This document shows, piece by piece, positions 7,001 to 7,429 of a stretch of DNA of 7,429 nucleotides. Location: assembly GCA_027297005.1 (NCBI GenBank), contig JAPUIN010000033.1:1-7429 (forward strand). The letters run 5' to 3'. Source of the stretch: Acidobacteriota bacterium. GTDB taxonomy: Bacteria > Acidobacteriota > Polarisedimenticolia > Gp22-AA2. Under the pieces are notes generated by a model. It did not search any database, was not told the origin of the DNA, and saw only the letters and a program-made list of their open reading frames with translations. The stretch's first letter is position 1, and the number at the start of each line of letters is the position of its first letter. The position numbers were made by a program, and so were the translations under genes.

Positions 7001-7413
7001 AGGAAGAGATTCTGAGCGCGGTCGCCGCGACCGGGCGACCCGCGTCCGGCACAGGTGATCTCTCGCACGAGATCGGCCGACTCGTCGAGGAGATCGTGGC
7101 GCAGTTCCTGGCCACGGATCTTCCCGGGCGGCTCCGCGGACTGCAGGTTCTGGGACGCGAGGTCCCGCTGCTCTACCGCGACGGGGCGGGCATCACGTGG
7201 ATCGGGGCGATCGATCTGGTTTATCGGGAACGGGACGGGACGATCGTGGCCGCCGACTACAAGACGGACCGTGCCGAGGGGGGGACGAAACCCGAAGAAC
7301 GATACGCCGATCAGATGCGGATTTATCTGGAGGCTTTGCGTCGCGGCGTGCCCGGCGCCATGGTGCGCGGCGAGTTACTCCTTCTCAGGAGCGGCACCGT
7401 CATCCCGCTCTGA
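4033..7413 (+). CDS. addA: AddA (RexA)-type helicase-nuclease subunit, UvrD/RecB-like SF1A helicase with C-terminal PD-(D/E)XK nuclease
   Basis: This is the motor and second nuclease of AddAB: an ATP-driven 3'-5' helicase that unwinds broken DNA ends so that RecA can load after resection. All SF1A motifs are visible: Walker A AGAGTGKT (24-31, Lys30); Ia AAITFTEKAAAE (53-64); TVSTIHSFC (129-137); Walker B LLVDEFQDTD (388-397, Asp391 and Glu392); III VGDPKQSIYRFRGAD (429-443); IV LSASFRA (464-470, Arg469); V SVHKAKGLQYP (759-769); VI EEKRVLYVACTRTRE (827-841, Arg838). An Arg/Ala/Pro-rich linker (about 870-955) leads to the nuclease: His971, Asp1061, Asp1075-Tyr-Lys1077 and Gln1094-x3-Tyr1098, complete and without Fe-S cysteines, as usual for AddA. 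Its 1126 residues are a little below Bacillus AddA (about 1232). The ATG overlaps the addB stop, with GGAG 7 bases upstream. RecB is the main alternative, but the AddB neighbour with its own nuclease argues for AddA. Confidence 0.93.
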   Translation: MTLPDAEDRIRAVTLFDRNIVVTAGAGTGKTALLVERVLNLIGSDHLAIGNLAAITFTEKAAAELQRRMATGLDQLRSLAVSGDSGEGSDAREGEAVRSYRWLIGEAGQSPDAIAKRALDALVDLDSATVSTIHSFCAGILRRHPREAMVDPVFTVDDGLDLNRIFDEEWSRFLDQELGGEASRLDLWERVLAVPDGLEIVRAIGRSLSSLSIPDAAIASDRPYRGATIEAILGGRIRTLSAAIEDLLGRSNGMNGNMRDFLTSTRAFLEAAIEGGLAAMREARATRSLDDYLGWGTPSPGGKLSGASPEEVKETAEDGRRVIKMLARVEEETVGALVEAARPLALHCRERALAAGSISFDGLLRLTRDMLSRSPVVRRDLTGRYRTLLVDEFQDTDPLQYEILFFLAGEGAGDDPWGLPLEPGRLFIVGDPKQSIYRFRGADIEAYERAVHRVCACGGERLTLSASFRAPQEVVEPINRLFAAWMTAGNGTGRTVSPEYEPIVSALGSAGGEERVEIWSIPDAGRASDRRSAEGGAIASFIARDAPSRPVAGEPGFSSYAILMRALTQAGFYVRALRRAGIPFLVEGGREFYERREVADLLAFLRAVANPHDGAAVLAVMRGPLGAAPDAELAQFAAAGGRLNLADGGIKDYEAFPNIRRALALLRTFRDRTVGLASDEVVRAVLTTTPLGILHAAHFEGAQRIANLRKIVSRAGEIARGGFSLERTLIAIDEEFQGARAEGESPLADETVNAVRILSVHKAKGLQYPVVIVPDLGRAPNVSRSQGHEVDWNDDREGFLAVRLEDGIRNIASVDRSLLDHEHERAEEKRVLYVACTRTRERLILINSRFSRHPAPWRDALAHIGYILRDGPPEDGTLTEGVRHRRIAPAPVRPASRRSPREDPIWAHAAARLRDASASARAAVGSPIRWPAGGGDLKLAAEDGREEEAPTARRRAIGTPDAAREAGTVIHRALERWDFNDPERLRIVAQEEILSAVAATGRPASGTGDLSHEIGRLVEEIVAQFLATDLPGRLRGLQVLGREVPLLYRDGAGITWIGAIDLVYRERDGTIVAADYKTDRAEGGTKPEERYADQMRIYLEALRRGVPGAMVRGELLLLRSGTVIPL

Positions 7414-7429
7414 TCCGTCCCCCGCCGAC

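Noticed and set aside
4932..7284. Poly-G runs of 7-8 in addA (4932-4938, 5404-5410, 5634-5641, 7278-7284) as phase-variation switches
   Set aside because: At about one third G, several 7-runs and about one 8-run are expected by chance in this length. They are within conserved frame and the frame is intact. They are only possible sequencing-indel spots.
1..7429. A new defence system or mobile island
   Set aside because: AddAB is a known repair and DNA-degrading complex. No integrase, transposase, terminal repeats, CRISPR array or tRNA are present, and base composition looks even across the genes.

Overview
The window is bacterial DNA of high G+C content (by eye about two thirds, with codons mostly ending in G or C). 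It uses Shine-Dalgarno-led ATG, GTG and TTG starts and packs its genes tightly. All four genes lie on the + strand. The phylum cannot be fixed from this sequence. The presence of AddAB rather than RecBCD, with the high G+C, fits several groups (for example Acidobacteriota or Myxococcota-like lineages), but that is a guess.

Left part (1-553): the 3' end of a gene for a tetratricopeptide-repeat (TPR) protein. A small 116-residue gene of unknown function overlaps it at a TTGA junction. The small protein is mostly low-complexity, with proline-rich, lysine-rich and acidic blocks. The two genes look translationally coupled.

Spacer (554-694): 141 bases without a gene and without a convincing terminator. 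It holds a possible -10 box (660-665) and the Shine-Dalgarno site of the next gene.

Main part (695-7413): two large genes overlapping by ATGA (4033-4036) encode the two subunits of an AddAB (RexAB)-type helicase-nuclease. AddB (1113 aa) has a degenerate helicase-like N-terminal half without a P-loop. Its C-terminal half is a PD-(D/E)XK nuclease framed by four iron-sulfur cysteines. AddA (1126 aa) is a complete UvrD/RecB-like SF1A helicase with its own C-terminal PD-(D/E)XK nuclease. Together they should bind double-strand DNA ends, unwind and degrade both strands using the AddA motor, and prepare 3' single-stranded DNA for RecA. Such enzymes also destroy linear foreign DNA. The last 16 bases (7414-7429) hold nothing recognisable.

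The least ordinary part is the addB-addA junction (3960-4036). It has an 8-bp perfect inverted repeat whose loop carries the only A6 run of the window, and that run forms an in-frame A-AAA-AAT heptamer. From there the -1 frame is open straight into addA, so a -1 frameshift would give an AddB-AddA fusion. A second small hairpin hides the addA Shine-Dalgarno site. These are sequence observations; their function is unproven. No CRISPR array, transposon, tRNA or rRNA was seen, and the window as a whole looks like a core DNA-repair locus rather than a new system.
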